Positions 1 to 5,208 of a stretch of DNA of 5,208 bases are shown here, piece after piece. The position numbers and the translations under genes were made by a program. The notes below the pieces were generated by a model. It was not told where the DNA came from and made no database searches. It saw only the letters and a list, made by a program, of their open reading frames with translations. This DNA is from an uncultured Gemmatimonadota bacterium (GTDB taxonomy: Bacteria > Gemmatimonadota > Gemmatimonadetes > Gemmatimonadales > GWC2-71-9), in assembly GCA_913009915.1 (NCBI GenBank), contig CAJVYZ010000244.1, positions 1 to 5,208 of the forward strand, read 5' to 3'. Position 1 is the stretch's first letter; every line of letters starts with the position of its first letter.

Positions 1-77
1 GAAGATGGAAATGAGGTATGAGAGATGAGTGTGTGAGTAATATGTGTGTGGTTTGTTTTTGTTTTGTTTTTTTTTTT
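1..77. other. Low-complexity read-through noise, not genomic
   Basis: This stretch contains no C at all and is built from G/A/T runs, (TG)n-like patches and an 11-base T tract (67-77) directly abutting the adapter. Read on the other strand it is the adapter end, then a run of A, then A/C/T-only sequence without G. That is the usual appearance of Illumina base calls made after the end of a short template. I see no gene, RNA or regulatory signal in it and would trim it. Confidence 0.9.
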
Positions 78-143
78 CAAGCAGAAGACGGCATACGAGA
101 TATATCAGTGTGACTGGAGTTCAGACGTGTGCTCTTCCGATCT
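78..143 (+). other. Untrimmed Illumina P7 / TruSeq index adapter
   Basis: Positions 78-101 match the 24-base P7 flow-cell sequence (begins CAAGCAGAAGACGG). Positions 102-109 are an 8-base index, ATATCAGT. Positions 110-143 match the TruSeq read-2 primer site, ending in GCTCTTCCGATCT. Read as a sequencer would, the index is ACTGATAT, which I recall as TruSeq LT index 25. The orientation means a read ran left out of its insert into the adapter. Base 144 is therefore the last genomic base on this side. Reading frames crossing this region are artefacts. Confidence 0.98.
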
Positions 144-455
144 AAGGAGCGCGTCGCTGAGCCGCCGCCACTCATCGCGAGTTTTTGATGCTTCGCCGTG
201 AGGGAACACCAGCGTGTCGTCGGCGAACCGGGTGGATGGTCGCGTATCCGGTTGACGCCAGGGATGACCGCCGTCCTCGCGCCACCGGCTGAGTTCCGCA
301 TCGACAATGTCGTCGGTAATGGTGAAGTAGCTACGACCGTCCAGGTGGTTGCTGATCAGGTCATCCACGGTGGCCAAGGCCCCGATGGTGACGTACACCG
401 GGTAGTTCCCTTCGGCGTGGACGATGGTGCAGGTAGGCTCGGGGGTATGGCTCAC
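144..455 (-). CDS. aroB: 3-dehydroquinate synthase, N-terminal fragment (3' end missing)
   Basis: AroB converts DAHP to 3-dehydroquinate in the second step of the shikimate pathway, using NAD+ and a divalent metal in the cytoplasm. Only about the first 104 residues are present, against roughly 350-370 for the family; the rest is lost where the adapter begins. Visible features from the GTG start are YPVYVTIGA (residues 18-26), the TITDD strand of the Rossmann-like NAD half (45-49) and the diagnostic FPHGEASKT (84-92), containing the GE..K motif. This is followed by DEWRRLSDALL. I chose GTG at 455-453 because it overlaps the upstream TGA (GTGA) and starts just before the conserved region. The same frame is open back to an ATG at 605, but that part lies inside the adenosyltransferase gene and resembles nothing. 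The SD is weak (GGACG about 10 bases upstream), so translational coupling is likely. Confidence 0.88.
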
Positions 456-997
456 CAGGTTTCGTCGTCCATTGCGCCCTCGAGGTTGGCCAACCGGGCG
501 AGAGTGAAGAGCAGGTCCGACAATCGATTGAGGTACTGGAGAAAGAGTGCCGGCACTGCGGCTTCCCGGTCGAGCGCGACGACGCTGCGCTCGGCGCGGC
601 GGCACACGGTACGGGCTAGGTGCAGCGTGGTGGCTTTGGGGACGCCGGCGGGGAGAATGAACGCCCTGAGTGGCGGCAGCTCCCGGTCAGCCTCGTCGAT
701 GGTGTTTTCGAACTCGGCAATCCGTGCCTCCGACACCTCAGCCTTTTCCAGCGCCTCGGCCACCTTCTGCGGATCGGGCGTCGCCAAGTGCCCCCCGATG
801 GCAAAGAGGTCTCGTTGGACGGCACGCAGAAGTTCGTCGTGGAACGTGCGCGGTTCGGTGGCTCGGACAACCCCTATCGCCGAGTTGAGTTCGTCGATGT
901 CACCGTAGGCGGCGACTCGTACGTGGGCTTTGGACACACGGCCACCACCGAAGAGGCCGGTGTCCCCACCGTCGCCGGTGCGGGTATAGATCTTCAT
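452..997 (-). CDS. PduO-type ATP:cob(I)alamin adenosyltransferase
   Basis: The enzyme transfers the adenosyl group of ATP to cob(I)alamin, giving coenzyme B12, in the cytoplasm; members act as trimers of helical bundles. The 181-residue product is full length for the family. It shows the ATP-binding N-terminus TRTGDGGDTGL (residues 5-15), YGDIDELNS (31-39), FILPAG (113-118), RTVCRRAER (129-137) and YLNRLSDLLF (155-164). Asp35, Phe113, Arg129, Arg133 and Asn157 line up with the residues known to matter in the Lactobacillus reuteri enzyme (Asp35, Phe112, Arg128, Arg132, Asn156), so it should be active. The ATG at 997 begins directly with the family-typical MKIYTRTGDGG; no clear Shine-Dalgarno precedes it. 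It lies 126 bp downstream of the carboxypeptidase gene and overlaps aroB by 4 bp. It may serve de novo synthesis or salvage; nothing here distinguishes the two. The family is also called cobO/MMAB-like, so I give no symbol. Confidence 0.94.
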   Translation of the reverse strand: MKIYTRTGDGGDTGLFGGGRVSKAHVRVAAYGDIDELNSAIGVVRATEPRTFHDELLRAVQRDLFAIGGHLATPDPQKVAEALEKAEVSEARIAEFENTIDEADRELPPLRAFILPAGVPKATTLHLARTVCRRAERSVVALDREAAVPALFLQYLNRLSDLLFTLARLANLEGAMDDETW

Positions 998-1123
998 GCG
1001 GGGGAAGATGTATCGCCGGGCTTGGCGATGCCAGCGACCGGGCCACTATGCGTGGCTCGTGAGTGCCGTGGCCTCCCGCCCGGCCATTCCGTGCAAGGGC
1101 CCGACGGACGAGCGGGAGGACTA

Positions 1124-2632
1124 CTATCGTCCCAAGTCGACGACCACACTGTCGATGTACTGTGTCATGGCGGTGAAGCCCAGTGTGTGATGGTTGGCGA
1201 TGACCGAAAAGATCAGCTGCCGGCCGTTGCGGCGTTCGAGGTACCCCGAAAGGCTATTCACCTTGGAAATGCTTCCGGTCTTGGCGATGACTCGTCCTTC
1301 GAGCGGGGTACCGAGAAACCTGGAGCGGAGCGATCCGCGGCTTCCCGATTGGGGCAGTCCGGCGGTGAAGACGTCGAAGTGCGGGTGGTTTCGCATGTAG
1401 CCGAGCAACTGGGCCAGGGCCAGCGGGGTAACCAGGTTGTTACCGGCAAGGCCTGAGCCGTCACTGAAGCTGAACTGCGTCGAGTCGATGCCCACAGAAT
1501 CGATGAGAAACCGTTTCTCCACCTCCAGGCCCTCATGCCATGATCCGGCTGATCCGAATTGTTTTCCCAGCTGCTTCAGGGTCATCTCGGCAAACCAGTT
1601 TTGACTGGAATTGAGGATGGGGAAGATCCAATCCTTGAGCGGCCGCGATTGGACTTCCGCCAGCGCCGCCGAGGATCGGGTGTGCCGATACTGCAACGAA
1701 TCGGTAGTGGAGAGCGTGGCGCCGGCAACGGCGATGCCCTCCGCAATCAACGCCGATCGAAGTGCTTGGGCCGCGAAGAGATTGGGGTCGGGGAGCGCGA
1801 AGTATTCCGTCCGTTCTTTGCGTCCCAGAGGCATATCACCCTCGGCCCAGATGTCCATCGTGCCCTGGGTGCGATAGAACTCGATCGTCTTGTGCGAGCC
1901 CCGCGCACTGGTCCTGGCGCGGTTGGTGAACGAGACGTCGCCGAAATCGGGGGAGAAGGAGATGACTGGTGGAGTGTCGATGTCGGGGCCGGGTGCGTAG
2001 GTGATGTCGATTGCGTTGTCGTTGAATCCCAGGCCCGATACCGGTGCCGCGTACCACCAGTTGAGATCGTATGCTTCCCACGACGGGTGCACCACCGTCG
2101 GCTCGAAGTAGCTGCCGTCCCCAACGACGTTGCCCGCCACCGCCCGAATGCCCCGGAGCTTGAGTTGCAGGGCCAGGAGTTTGAGCGGCTTGAGCGGATC
2201 GTCCTCGCAGGCCCCGGCCAGGGTCGTGTCCACTCCATAGCAGCGGCGACTGAACGTGGGATCCCCGCGGCCGTAGAGCACCAGATCGCCCTGCACGACC
2301 CCGTCGACCACGGGCCTCGTGGAGTAAACGCTGGTGGTGACCGTGAAGTCTCCCGAGAGGAGTGCCGAGGCTACCGCACCGACGACGAGTTTGGTGTTGC
2401 TCGCCGGCATGAAGAGACGTTCGGCGTTGCGGCCAAAGAGTACTTCGCCGCCCTCGGTCGTGAGCACGACGCCCCAGAGATTTCGCTGCAGCGGGGGGGT
2501 GTCCAGTCGCCGATCGACGCGCTGGCTCAGGGATTGGGCCTGGATGCTGGGGAGAGGGGCCACGCTCGCGGACAGCAGCAGTGAGGCGATGATGGCGGTG
2601 ACTGTCCGGAGGGTTCGATTCGTTGCGGTCAT
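1124..2632 (-). CDS. dacB: D-alanyl-D-alanine carboxypeptidase/endopeptidase, PBP4 type (peptidase S13)
   Basis: This is a class C penicillin-binding protein that trims D-Ala from peptidoglycan stem peptides and can cut cross-links in the periplasm. The 502-residue product has a signal peptide: basic MTATNRTLR, a hydrophobic core TAIIASLLLSASVA, and likely cleavage near IQAQS (about 32-34). The three active-site motifs are in the S13 order: SNTK (Ser78 nucleophile, Lys81), SQN (343-345) and KTGS (451-454). The long insert between the first two is typical of the family. DGSGL (391-395) is a further S13 hallmark. The only two cysteines, C131 and C142, sit in the exported part and could form a disulfide. 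The gene ends in tandem TAG TAG (1126-1121). The ATG at 2632 gives the best signal peptide, although I see no strong Shine-Dalgarno. The adenosyltransferase gene follows after 126 bp, so co-transcription is possible. The gene is divergent from the Omp85 gene. Confidence 0.94.
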   Translation of the reverse strand: MTATNRTLRTVTAIIASLLLSASVAPLPSIQAQSLSQRVDRRLDTPPLQRNLWGVVLTTEGGEVLFGRNAERLFMPASNTKLVVGAVASALLSGDFTVTTSVYSTRPVVDGVVQGDLVLYGRGDPTFSRRCYGVDTTLAGACEDDPLKPLKLLALQLKLRGIRAVAGNVVGDGSYFEPTVVHPSWEAYDLNWWYAAPVSGLGFNDNAIDITYAPGPDIDTPPVISFSPDFGDVSFTNRARTSARGSHKTIEFYRTQGTMDIWAEGDMPLGRKERTEYFALPDPNLFAAQALRSALIAEGIAVAGATLSTTDSLQYRHTRSSAALAEVQSRPLKDWIFPILNSSQNWFAEMTLKQLGKQFGSAGSWHEGLEVEKRFLIDSVGIDSTQFSFSDGSGLAGNNLVTPLALAQLLGYMRNHPHFDVFTAGLPQSGSRGSLRSRFLGTPLEGRVIAKTGSISKVNSLSGYLERRNGRQLIFSVIANHHTLGFTAMTQYIDSVVVDLGR

Positions 2633-2731
2633 TCGCGGGGCTGCTCGGGTTGGAGGAGTTGGTTGGTACCGCGGTCGGTGCCCGGGAAAGATACATGCCG
2701 GCTGCTTGCCGTGGGATCACAGACTAATTCT

Positions 2732-2760
2732 TTGACAGCGTAGCGTAAGCTGCTGAAAAT
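2732..2760 (+). promoter_or_regulatory. Candidate sigma70-type promoter for the Omp85 gene
   Basis: A perfect -35 box TTGACA (2732-2737) is followed, after 17 bases, by GAAAAT (2755-2760), which matches 4 of 6 positions of TATAAT. Transcription would begin near 2767 and leave a leader of about 107 nt before the TTG start. The spacer holds a tandem GCGTA GCGTA and the weak dyad CAGC-N9-GCTG. The region is AT-richer than its surroundings and lies between divergent genes, as expected for a promoter. The -10 box is imperfect, and promoter consensus in this phylum is less well known. Confidence 0.5.
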
Positions 2761-2770
2761 AGCCATGTTA

Positions 2771-2779
2771 CCATAATGG
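2771..2779. promoter_or_regulatory. Short dyad CCAT-A-ATGG just downstream of the candidate promoter
   Basis: CCATAATGG is a perfect 4+4 inverted repeat with a one-base centre. A further CCAT 4 bases upstream (2764-2767) adds an overlapping arm. It lies at about +5 to +13 relative to the predicted transcription start, where a repressor could act. It is short enough to occur by chance, and I know of no matching regulator. Confidence 0.2.
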
Positions 2780-2861
2780 GCTCGTTCGCTTCGTCGTGTC
2801 GTATTGAAACGTCCCGTCCGTTGCAGGATCGTACACCTCCAATGGGGCACGGGTGCGGATC

Positions 2862-2866
2862 GGAGG
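2862..2866 (+). promoter_or_regulatory. Shine-Dalgarno GGAGG that favours the TTG start at 2874
   Basis: GGAGG is followed by 7 bases and then TTG at 2874-2876, ideal spacing. The alternative in-frame GTG at 2853 has only GGGGCACGG ahead of it. Starting at TTG gives a compact signal peptide beginning with MRRLGTLWLALAA. I therefore prefer TTG for the Omp85 gene. Confidence 0.6.
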
Positions 2867-2873
2867 CCGGCCG

Positions 2874-4718
2874 TTGAGGCGGCTCGGAACTCTGTGGCTG
2901 GCCTTGGCGGCGCAGGTGGCGGCTCCGGCAACGGCGGAGGGACAGTTCGAGGAACTGGTCGTGCGGCAACTCAAGTTTAGCGGCAACCATGCGATCGACA
3001 GCGAGGCCATGCAGTCGTTCATCGCCACGACCAATTCGAGCTTCTTCGCCACGAGTCCGGTGGTGCGGTGGATGGGTCTCGGGGCCAAGCGCACGTTCAA
3101 CGAGCGGAACTTCGAGACCGATGTCGAACGGCTGAAGTTGCTGTACCGCAAGTCGGGATACCTCGAAGTTGAAATCGACACCGTGGTCCGGCGTACCGAG
3201 AAGAACATCTACCTCACGTTCATCATCACCGAGGGCCCTCCGGTAGTGGTCGAGGAGGTGGCGATCCTGGGCCTCGATTCGATCCCCCATGCCGACCGGG
3301 TGACTCGCGACCTACCGCTGCGTGTGGGCGACCCGTTCAACCGATTCCTCATGCAGGCAACGGAGGACACCGTCGCGCGGCGGCTCCAAGATCGGGGATA
3401 TCCGCAAGCGGAAGTGTACATGAGCTTCCGGGTCGAACACCTTGGCCGGACGGCGACGGTTGGGCTGGACGTGTTTCCGGGACCTATTAGTACGGTTGGG
3501 CCGATCCGGGTGGAGGGGACGGACCGGCTGCCGTCATCGCTGGTGCGATCGCTGCTGACCACGTCGCAAGGCGATGGCTACTCGCGCGAGAATCTGTTCC
3601 GCAGTCAGCGCAACCTGTACCGCTCGGATCTGTTCCGGTACGTTGCCGTCGGGATCGATACGGTTGACTACGACTTCGATTCCGACACCGTGCCTATCAG
3701 CGTCCGTGTCATCGAGGGCCGGTTTCACCGGGTGCGCGGTGGGGTTGGGTACGGGACCGACGACTGTATCCGGCTGGGGGCTGGGTGGACCGCGCGCGAC
3801 TTCCTGGGGCACGGGCGCATATTCGACCTGTCTGGTCGGCTGTCCAAGATCGGTGTGGCGCCGCCGTTTACGGGGTTGTCCGACAACCTGTGTCAACAAC
3901 TCGCGTTTGACCCGGCCACCGGCGAGGGTGACCCTTTTTCCCAGGAACTCAACTACAACCTCACTGCGTCCCTCCGCCAACCGGCGTTCTTCTCGCCGAA
4001 GAATACGGCGGCGGTCTCGGTGTTCGCCGAGCGGCGTAGTTCTCCCAATGTGTTCCTGCGCGAAGACTTCGGTACCAGTCTCAGCTTGGCGCGCATCACC
4101 GCGAGCCTAATTGGGCTCGATCTCATATATCGATGGGAAAACGGGTTTACCGAGGCCAGCGATGTAAACTTCTGCGCCTATTTCAACGCGTGTACCCGGG
4201 AAGACATCGATGAGTTGCGGCAACGCCAGAACCTGGCGACGATCTCGCTCCGGGGGACGATCCCCCGAGTCAATCACCCCATCAACCCAACCCGCGGATG
4301 GATCGCCAAGCTCGAAAGCACACTGAGCTCGAGTATCATCGGCTCGTCACCGTTGCAGGAATTCGTTCGCTTCATCGGCGATGTCTCGTGGTACCGGCCC
4401 ATTCGCCGAGGGCACATCCTCAGTTGGCGATTGCGGGGGGGCGTGCTGTTTGCCCCGCGGATTACCCTAGAATCCGGGGCGAACGCCTTCGTACCCCCCG
4501 ATCAACGGTTCTATGCGGGGGGACCCAACGACGTCCGCGGTTATCGCCGAAACGAACTGGGCCCGGTGGTGTACGTCGTCGATTCGGCCAGTGTGGTCGA
4601 TAGCAACGGCATGCTCGATCCGGCCGCGTTACAGAACGCCCGGGTCGAGGCGGTCGGTGGCCACATGCCGGCGGTGGGGGATGTGGAGGGCGGTGGTCCC
4701 GTGTTCCTTCCCCACTGA
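2874..4718 (+). CDS. BamA/TamA-family (Omp85) outer-membrane protein, C-terminus lost at a probable chimeric join
   Basis: Omp85 proteins insert or translocate outer-membrane proteins; periplasmic POTRA domains precede a C-terminal beta-barrel. Numbering here is from the alternative GTG at 2853; subtract 7 for the preferred TTG. A signal peptide covers about residues 8-30. Three POTRA-like repeats follow: about 33-129 (VVRQLKFSGNHAI, LYRKSGYLEVEID), 131-211 (LQDRGYPQAEVYM) and 212-289 (IRVEGTDRLP, QRNLYRSDLFRYV). The barrel starts near 291 (GGVGYGTDD, ARDFLGHGR). It includes NPTRGW (478-483) and the L6 motif RFYAGGPNDVRGYRRNELGP (552-571). Four cysteines (305, 347, 441, 447) lie in the barrel, and C441/C447 is a likely loop disulfide. 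VEAVGGHMPAVGDVE (598-612) still matches the family, where ELR-type strand sequence should follow. Instead GGGPVFLPH and a stop appear, with the last barrel strands missing. Residues after about 612 are probably not real. Three POTRAs resemble TamA, but a BamA role cannot be excluded. Confidence 0.9.
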   Translation: MRRLGTLWLALAAQVAAPATAEGQFEELVVRQLKFSGNHAIDSEAMQSFIATTNSSFFATSPVVRWMGLGAKRTFNERNFETDVERLKLLYRKSGYLEVEIDTVVRRTEKNIYLTFIITEGPPVVVEEVAILGLDSIPHADRVTRDLPLRVGDPFNRFLMQATEDTVARRLQDRGYPQAEVYMSFRVEHLGRTATVGLDVFPGPISTVGPIRVEGTDRLPSSLVRSLLTTSQGDGYSRENLFRSQRNLYRSDLFRYVAVGIDTVDYDFDSDTVPISVRVIEGRFHRVRGGVGYGTDDCIRLGAGWTARDFLGHGRIFDLSGRLSKIGVAPPFTGLSDNLCQQLAFDPATGEGDPFSQELNYNLTASLRQPAFFSPKNTAAVSVFAERRSSPNVFLREDFGTSLSLARITASLIGLDLIYRWENGFTEASDVNFCAYFNACTREDIDELRQRQNLATISLRGTIPRVNHPINPTRGWIAKLESTLSSSIIGSSPLQEFVRFIGDVSWYRPIRRGHILSWRLRGGVLFAPRITLESGANAFVPPDQRFYAGGPNDVRGYRRNELGPVVYVVDSASVVDSNGMLDPAALQNARVEAVGGHMPAVGDVEGGGPVFLPH

Positions 4719-5207
4719 GCGAATCAGTTCCACCATGCCCTCATGCGTTGCCTCATCCAAGGCGCTCAGGGGCTCGTCGAGGCACAAGATCGTTGGCCAA
4801 AAGGCCAGCGCCCGACCCAGGGCCACGCGCTGTTGCTCGCCGCCGCTGAGGCCCGCGGTGCCGCGGTCCAGGAGGTGGCCGATCTCGAGCAGCTCGGCCA
4901 GCTCGGCGACCCGCTTCTGGATCGTCCTGGTGTCGGTGCGGCGGATGGCCAGGGCGAAGCCGAGATGGTCGCGGACGCTCATGGTGGTGAACAGCGCGCC
5001 GTCCTGGGGCACGAAGCCGAGGTTGCGCTCGGCCGGTTTGAGCCGGGTGACGTCGGCGTCGCCCAACACGATTCGGCCCGACGTGATCGACTTCAGCCCG
5101 GTGATCGCTTCGAGGATAGTGGTTTTGCCGCAGCCGGTCTTGCCCATCAGCACGCCGTATCCGCCGGTCGGGACCTCGAAGGAGACGTCTTCGAGGCGAA
5201 AGCGGCC
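4629..5207 (-). CDS. ABC transporter ATP-binding protein (ModC/PotA/CysA-like), partial at both ends
   Basis: This is the cytoplasmic ATPase subunit of an importer. The frame is open to the right edge, so the true start lies outside the window. The 192 visible residues begin GRFRLEDVSFEVPTGGYG. All core motifs are present: Walker A GKTGCGKTT (22-30), Q-loop FVPQ (Gln68), signature LSGGEQQR (120-127), Walker B TILCLDEP (139-146, Asp144, Glu145), D-loop SALD (148-151) and the H-loop His178 in LHIPH. LKPAERNLGFVPQDGALFTTMSV resembles molybdate, tungstate, sulfate or polyamine importers; the substrate cannot be fixed without the permease. After His178 the expected S/N-R-x-E-A helix and the rest of the domain are absent, and RRHVATDRLDPGVL ends at TAA. 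This tail overlaps the Omp85 gene antisense, so it is most likely read from foreign sequence. G+C is about 70%, well above the genes to the left. Confidence 0.9.
   Translation of the reverse strand, partial: GRFRLEDVSFEVPTGGYGVLMGKTGCGKTTILEAITGLKSITSGRIVLGDADVTRLKPAERNLGFVPQDGALFTTMSVRDHLGFALAIRRTDTRTIQKRVAELAELLEIGHLLDRGTAGLSGGEQQRVALGRALAFWPTILCLDEPLSALDEATHEGMVELIRSVGKEHGTTALHIPHRRHVATDRLDPGVL
4674..4688. other. Probable chimeric junction between the Omp85 and ABC-ATPase loci
   Basis: These 15 bases read VGDVE on the plus strand, where Omp85 proteins have V-G-N/D-V-E. On the minus strand, codon for codon, they read LHIPH, where ABC ATPases have LH-V/I-TH, the H-loop. Left of it only the Omp85 frame matches its family; right of it only the ABC frame does. 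G+C changes across it by hand count: 35 of 60 at 4021-4080 against 44 of 60 at 4861-4920. A natural rearrangement is possible, but an assembly join through a short shared sequence is simpler. Confidence 0.65.
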
Positions 5208-5208
5208 G

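Noticed and set aside
67..77. T tract as a rho-independent terminator
   Set aside because: No hairpin precedes it and it abuts the sequencing adapter; it is read-through signal.
198..908. 236-codon plus-strand open frame
   Set aside because: It runs antisense to aroB and the adenosyltransferase, both supported by clear family motifs. Its product is low-complexity Arg/Ser/Ala with no recognisable domain.
620..1456. 278-codon plus-strand open frame
   Set aside because: It is antisense to the adenosyltransferase and the end of dacB and crosses the gap between them. It is a side effect of high G+C with no domain signal.
1559..2584. 341-codon plus-strand open frame
   Set aside because: It lies entirely antisense to dacB, whose SNTK, SQN and KTGS motifs fix the coding strand and frame.
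1836..2720. 294-codon minus-strand open frame
   Set aside because: It is another frame of the dacB region, with a Pro/Arg/Gly-rich composition and no motifs.
2724..3290. 188-codon minus-strand open frame over the Omp85 start
   Set aside because: It overlaps the first POTRA domain antisense, has no recognisable domain, and would remove the divergent promoter region.
4629..4718. Natural tail-to-tail overlap of Omp85 and ABC genes
   Set aside because: Both proteins lack conserved C-terminal parts at the same point and composition changes there, so a real convergent overlap is less likely than a chimeric join. It is not formally excluded.
1..5208. CRISPR array, tRNA/rRNA, insertion sequence, phage or defence system
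   Set aside because: I saw no spaced direct repeats, cloverleaf, transposase, terminal inverted repeats or defence-type domains. The genuine genes are housekeeping and envelope functions.

Overview
The window looks like one metagenomic or draft-genome contig with artefacts at or near both ends. It does not look like a clean piece of chromosome. Bases 144 to about 4,680 carry four protein genes on a backbone of roughly 58-60% G+C. The best taxonomic guess is Gemmatimonadota. It rests on the Omp85 protein (three POTRA domains, four barrel cysteines, and sequence such as FCAYFNAC and NPTRGW) and is recalled family resemblance, not a search result.

Layout. Bases 1-77 are C-free low-complexity read-through sequence. 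Bases 78-143 are an untrimmed Illumina P7/TruSeq index adapter. Genomic sequence starts at 144. A minus-strand cluster runs leftward from the centre: an exported D-Ala-D-Ala carboxypeptidase/endopeptidase of the PBP4 (DacB, S13) type (2632-1124), a 126-bp gap, a PduO-type cob(I)alamin adenosyltransferase (997-452), and aroB, 3-dehydroquinate synthase. aroB starts at a GTG at 455, overlaps the previous stop as GTGA, and is cut by the adapter after 104 codons. A 241-bp divergent intergenic region (2633-2873) separates this cluster from a plus-strand BamA/TamA-type outer-membrane protein gene. That region holds a TTGACA-N17-GAAAAT promoter and a CCAT-A-ATGG dyad.

At the right end, the Omp85 reading frame stops matching its family just after the L6 VRGY motif. 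An ABC-transporter ATPase on the opposite strand loses its C-terminus at the same place. The two frames share one 15-bp stretch (4674-4688), read VGDVE on one strand and LHIPH on the other. G+C rises to about 70% beyond it. This fits a chimeric assembly join through a short shared sequence better than a natural gene end, so the ABC gene may come from another locus or organism.

Functionally, the central genes are cell-envelope (peptidoglycan trimming, outer-membrane protein insertion) and core metabolic (cobalamin activation, shikimate pathway) housekeeping genes. I do not see a previously undescribed system. The observations most worth acting on are the adapter and the probable chimera.
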